Below are positions 13,881-16,195 of a DNA stretch of 16,195 nt, one piece after another. The DNA comes from Methanobacteriota archaeon (GTDB taxonomy: Archaea > Thermoplasmatota > Poseidoniia > Poseidoniales > Thalassarchaeaceae). Every line of letters begins with the position of its first letter. The stretch's first letter is position 1. The DNA lies in NCBI GenBank assembly GCA_002727275.1, contig PBWO01000016.1, forward strand, positions 22,148 through 38,342, in the 5' to 3' direction. The notes under the pieces are model-generated. The model made no database searches. It saw nothing but the letters and a program-made list of their open reading frames with translations, and was not told where the DNA came from. Both the position numbers and the translations under genes were made by a program.

Positions 13881-15772
13881 ATAGCGAATTCTTCGTTGGG
13901 TTCATAGGGCCTGTACTCGGACTTCATTCCATGCCGGTCAGACAAGGCAATCCGGAAGCGGTTGGAATCAATCCTTTCCGTAGGCTCTCTGCATCACAAG
14001 TCATTACTTGGAATTCCTGCAACAGACTGTGGTACTACAACTACATCGAGCGCCTGAAGTCGCCCCTGCCTCCTCAGATAATCCGTGGTAATGCTGTCGA
14101 GGAGTGCATCTGCAGAGTCCTTCGTGACTCTCCTGTGCTTGTTGATGCCAATGCTGAAGATGAGATGGAATCGCCATTACTTGACGATGGCTCACCGGCC
14201 TACGACAATCAGTTGGCTTGGCCAGGTCCCGCTACAATCGAGTTACCACAAGACCAATGGCCGACAGATAGGAGTTCACTGCTCAGTTGGGCTGAAGCAC
14301 GTGCAGAGGTACATTTCGACAGGTGCTGGGAAGCGGCTGTTGATGACTGGGAGTCCCTGCCTAACAGAAAAGGCTCGGTAGATGATGCCGACTCAGATGA
14401 GGCCAGAGAGATGGTCAGGGTCGGTCTGAGGATGCACATCGATCAGGTTGAGGCCTGCCTTAATGCAGGAGGTGGCCCAGGACTGGAGATTTGGAGAGCA
14501 GGAGAGGGGCGAGGTCACTGGCCTCCTCCCGACGGTTTTCCTCGCCAGTGGAATCAACCACATCCTGCCGCACAGAAGTCTGGAGACATTTTGTGGAGTG
14601 AGGCATGGGAGTTGGCAAGGCCGTGGTTCGTTGACCCTGATGCGGGACAGTGGAAACAGACCACCTCTCATCCGGATGAGTGGTTCCAAGGTGAGTACGA
14701 CATGGTCTATGAATGGACTGGCCAAATCAGAATAATTGATCTCAAGGCTTCTATCGGTAGAGGGGACCGCTCAGCCGGCTATATCGACCAACTACGCCTC
14801 TACTGCTGGCTCTGGTGGGAGACTCATGATAGGGTTCAGGAAGTCGAAGCGCTAGAAATCTGGTACTTAGGAGCAGGTACAATCAAGGAAGTCGAATGCC
14901 CCTCGGGGAGGGAGATGGAAAAACTCTCAGTAGAACTCTCGGAATTATATCAGAAGATTCACGCTAGAAATCCAGATATTGACGAGTGCCCCTCCGAACC
15001 ATCTCCTCTGCACTACTTCGATTACGGAGGGGTGCCCTCTGAAGTACCGATTGACCCCGATCCTAGAGCCCGCTGCACACACTGCGATTTAAGAGGAGTT
15101 TGCGAGGGTAGCGACCATGAATTGGATCTACCGCTGGAGCGTAAATTAGATCGTTTTGGACATAGCTGGCCGATTACCCCTCTGGGTGAGATAGTCACGC
15201 GAGTCAATGTGGTAGGCGAGGTCTCAGGTCTACGCGGTCCGAACTTATCCGAGGATGGATCGGTTGAACTTACATTTACTCTGCAGGAAGGGTATGACCG
15301 AGCCAAGGTTCAACCTTCTCGCTACGGTGCGCCCAAAGATGTGACTCGCTCGATAACAAATGGAAGCCGAGTAAGAATCGAGAATGCTATGGCTTCGATG
15401 TGGAAGGGAGAGGTTGTGCTGGACCTAGATGAAAATTCTTCAGTCAGCGTTGCTAACGATTCAGAAAAGGCAGCAATCGTAGATATAGAGACCAAGGTAA
15501 ATGCGGTCGGGAGAGTATGGTCAATCAACGCCTTCCCCGATGGTGAAGGCGTTAGCAGATGGTCAGTTACTCTGATTGATCAAACTGGCTCCGCAGGAGT
15601 AGTCGCATTCAGGCAGTTCATCCCACTCGCTGCTGCGGGAATAAACAGGGGTGACGAGATAGCGATACTCAACGGCGAGATTGGAGAATTCAATGGACAG
15701 CCACAGGTCAGAATCGGACCTGGCGGACGTCTAGTAGTGCTTCGTGATTCGACAGAAGTTCCGAGTTTCTAG
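13877..15772 (+). CDS. Cas4/Dna2-like iron-sulfur PD-(D/E)XK nuclease with two C-terminal OB folds
   Basis: A 631-residue putative DNA nuclease. Residues 36-60 (LSASQVITWNSCNRLWYYNY) match the opening helix of RecB/Cas4-like nucleases and carry C48. GNAVEE (71-76), D275 in GEYDMVYEW, D288-L-K290 and QLRLY (305-309) supply the catalytic motifs. C400-x2-C403-x5-C409 together with C48 form the expected 4Fe-4S site. Between the first and second motif lies a Trp-rich insert of about 190 residues. Residues about 433-526 (VNVVGEVSGL...) and 535-625 (VNAVGRVWSI...SRWSVTLIDQTG) look like two RPA-type OB folds, suggesting single-stranded DNA binding. No helicase motif is present. The TTG at 13877 overlaps the radical SAM stop; the ATG at 13931 is the alternative start and leaves all motifs intact. 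A role in repair or replication is inference. Confidence 0.82.
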   Translation: MNSEFFVGFIGPVLGLHSMPVRQGNPEAVGINPFRRLSASQVITWNSCNRLWYYNYIERLKSPLPPQIIRGNAVEECICRVLRDSPVLVDANAEDEMESPLLDDGSPAYDNQLAWPGPATIELPQDQWPTDRSSLLSWAEARAEVHFDRCWEAAVDDWESLPNRKGSVDDADSDEAREMVRVGLRMHIDQVEACLNAGGGPGLEIWRAGEGRGHWPPPDGFPRQWNQPHPAAQKSGDILWSEAWELARPWFVDPDAGQWKQTTSHPDEWFQGEYDMVYEWTGQIRIIDLKASIGRGDRSAGYIDQLRLYCWLWWETHDRVQEVEALEIWYLGAGTIKEVECPSGREMEKLSVELSELYQKIHARNPDIDECPSEPSPLHYFDYGGVPSEVPIDPDPRARCTHCDLRGVCEGSDHELDLPLERKLDRFGHSWPITPLGEIVTRVNVVGEVSGLRGPNLSEDGSVELTFTLQEGYDRAKVQPSRYGAPKDVTRSITNGSRVRIENAMASMWKGEVVLDLDENSSVSVANDSEKAAIVDIETKVNAVGRVWSINAFPDGEGVSRWSVTLIDQTGSAGVVAFRQFIPLAAAGINRGDEIAILNGEIGEFNGQPQVRIGPGGRLVVLRDSTEVPSF

Positions 15773-15858
15773 TGGCGCCGAGAGAGGGATTTGAACCCCC
15801 GCGTCCAATGGACAGTGGATTTCGAATCCACCGCAATACCGGGCTATGCGATCTCGGC
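15773..15858 (-). tRNA. tRNA-Ser (anticodon CGA), CCA encoded
   Basis: On the minus strand the acceptor GCCGAGA pairs with TCTCGGC. The anticodon stem GTGGA/TCCAC encloses TTCGAAA with anticodon CGA (15822-15824). A long variable arm, GTCC/GGAC around ATT, marks a class II tRNA, and the T arm GGGGG/CCCTC (one G-T pair) encloses TTCAAAT. The discriminator is G, as in serine tRNAs, and CCA is encoded at 15773-15775. It reads UCG. Its 3' end directly touches the nuclease stop codon on the other strand. Confidence 0.96.
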
Positions 15859-15880
15859 AGCGCTCCGGCCACCTGCGAAT

Positions 15881-15890
15881 CAAACATAAG
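15881..15890. promoter_or_regulatory. AT-rich element between tRNA-Ser and the sulfur-carrier gene
   Basis: The sequence caaacataag is the only AT-rich stretch in this 45-base gap. Its centre is about 27 bases upstream of the tRNA-Ser 5' end on the minus strand (read as cttatgtttg). It is also about 27 bases upstream of the GTG at 15913 on the plus strand, so it could serve both. The match to a TATA box is only fair. Confidence 0.35.
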
Positions 15891-15903
15891 GCTGACCCGA
15901 TGT

Positions 15904-16113
15904 GTGAAGGCCGTGAGAATACAGGTAGAACATGATGGCGATTCGTTGACATTAGAATCCGATGTTCCGATCAGTATCTCCGAGATTCTAGATCGGATGT
16001 CAATCCCGGCTTCGACCGTTCTGGCTGTTCATGGGGAAACGATAGTTCCTCACACCTCAATTATCGAATCTGACATCAACCTCGAGTTGATTATCGTATC
16101 CTCGGGCGGATAG
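15904..16113 (+). CDS. Small ubiquitin-like sulfur-carrier protein (SAMP/ThiS/MoaD type)
   Basis: About 69 residues with a beta-grasp pattern: a two-strand hairpin at the N terminus (VRIQVEHDGDSLTLES), a helix (SISEILDRMSI), further strands (TVLAVHGETIVPH) and a last strand LELIIVSSGG ending in Gly-Gly. A free C-terminal diglycine is the site that becomes adenylated and thiocarboxylated in ThiS, MoaD and archaeal SAMP proteins, which deliver sulfur or become attached to lysines. VAVHGETIVP resembles the VALNGEIVP stretch of ThiS. The longest frame begins at 15772 but crosses the tRNA-Ser gene and is rejected. No in-frame ATG exists after the tRNA, so GTG at 15904 or 15913 must start it. The substrate pathway cannot be told from the context. 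Confidence 0.78.
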   Translation: MKAVRIQVEHDGDSLTLESDVPISISEILDRMSIPASTVLAVHGETIVPHTSIIESDINLELIIVSSGG

Positions 16114-16117
16114 GAGA

Positions 16118-16195
16118 CTAGACGTAGAAGTCACCAGTCTCTCCCTCAGTCATTGCCAAAGTCTCTTCTAAGTCTCCTCCGGCATTCATTTCATC
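16118..16195 (-). CDS. C-terminal end of an unidentified protein (5' part outside window)
   Basis: On the minus strand the last 25 codons of a gene read into the window edge and end at a TAG (16118-16120). The visible residues, acidic and ending in MTEGETGDFYV, have no motif I can assign. The open frame to the edge, and a gap of only 4 bases to the convergent sulfur-carrier gene, fit the dense packing seen elsewhere. The function is unknown. Confidence 0.55.
   Translation of the reverse strand, partial: DEMNAGGDLEETLAMTEGETGDFYV

Noticed and set aside
13877..15772. CRISPR-associated Cas4
   Set aside because: The Fe-S nuclease core is Cas4-like, but there is no repeat array or other cas gene, and the OB folds and insert are not Cas4 features.
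15772..15903. N-terminal extension of the sulfur-carrier frame
   Set aside because: It is the antisense of tRNA-Ser and its flank; residues there have no beta-grasp similarity.

Overview
The window looks like a piece of a chromosome from a free-living, probably marine, euryarchaeon of the Marine Group II/Poseidoniales type. This is inferred from content, since no rRNA is present. The archaeal signs are TATA-like boxes about 26 nt before start codons (leaderless transcripts), a COG2108-type radical SAM protein, an AbrB-PhoU phosphate regulator, a sulfur-carrier protein of the SAMP/ThiS type, and very tight packing with 4-base ATGA or TTGA gene overlaps. I see no phage, transposon, CRISPR array or other mobile element.

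Layout. Positions 1-1409 hold the 3' end of purA followed by two short-spaced genes of unknown function: a small Cys4 protein and a two-helix membrane protein with a WW-like Trp/Tyr pattern. Positions 1469-5411 are a three-gene overlapping operon: an ALDH4A1-like glutamate-semialdehyde (P5C) dehydrogenase, a sodium/solute symporter that is probably a proline transporter, and a PAP2-like membrane phosphatase. Proline import plus oxidation to glutamate is the likely theme, but no proline dehydrogenase is in view. Positions 5412-8647 are a phosphate module: a PiT transporter fused to a PhoU-like tail, divergent from an AbrB-PhoU regulator, with a palindromic TATA box between them. Positions 8651-10096 encode a membrane protein with an N-terminal TlpA-like thioredoxin joined to a CcdA-type electron-transfer domain.

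Positions 10195-10270 are tRNA-Val(CAC). Positions 10272-12060 are a serC-deoC pair on the minus strand, divergent from a plus-strand operon at 12139-15772: pdxT (glutaminase of PLP synthase), a COG2108-like radical SAM protein, and a large Cas4/Dna2-like iron-sulfur nuclease with two apparent RPA-like OB folds. SerC is a PLP enzyme, so its place beside a PLP-synthesis gene makes sense. The window ends with tRNA-Ser(CGA) on the minus strand, its 3' end touching the nuclease stop codon, then a small ubiquitin-like sulfur carrier ending in Gly-Gly and the last 25 codons of an unidentified minus-strand gene.

The strongest candidate for something undescribed is the nuclease (13877-15772). It keeps all expected PD-(D/E)XK and 4Fe-4S residues, has a long Trp-rich insert inside the nuclease fold, and carries OB folds but no helicase. 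Its operon partners are a radical SAM protein with an extra CxxC and pdxT. Next are the PiT-PhoU fusion with its divergent regulator and the thioredoxin-CcdA fusion.
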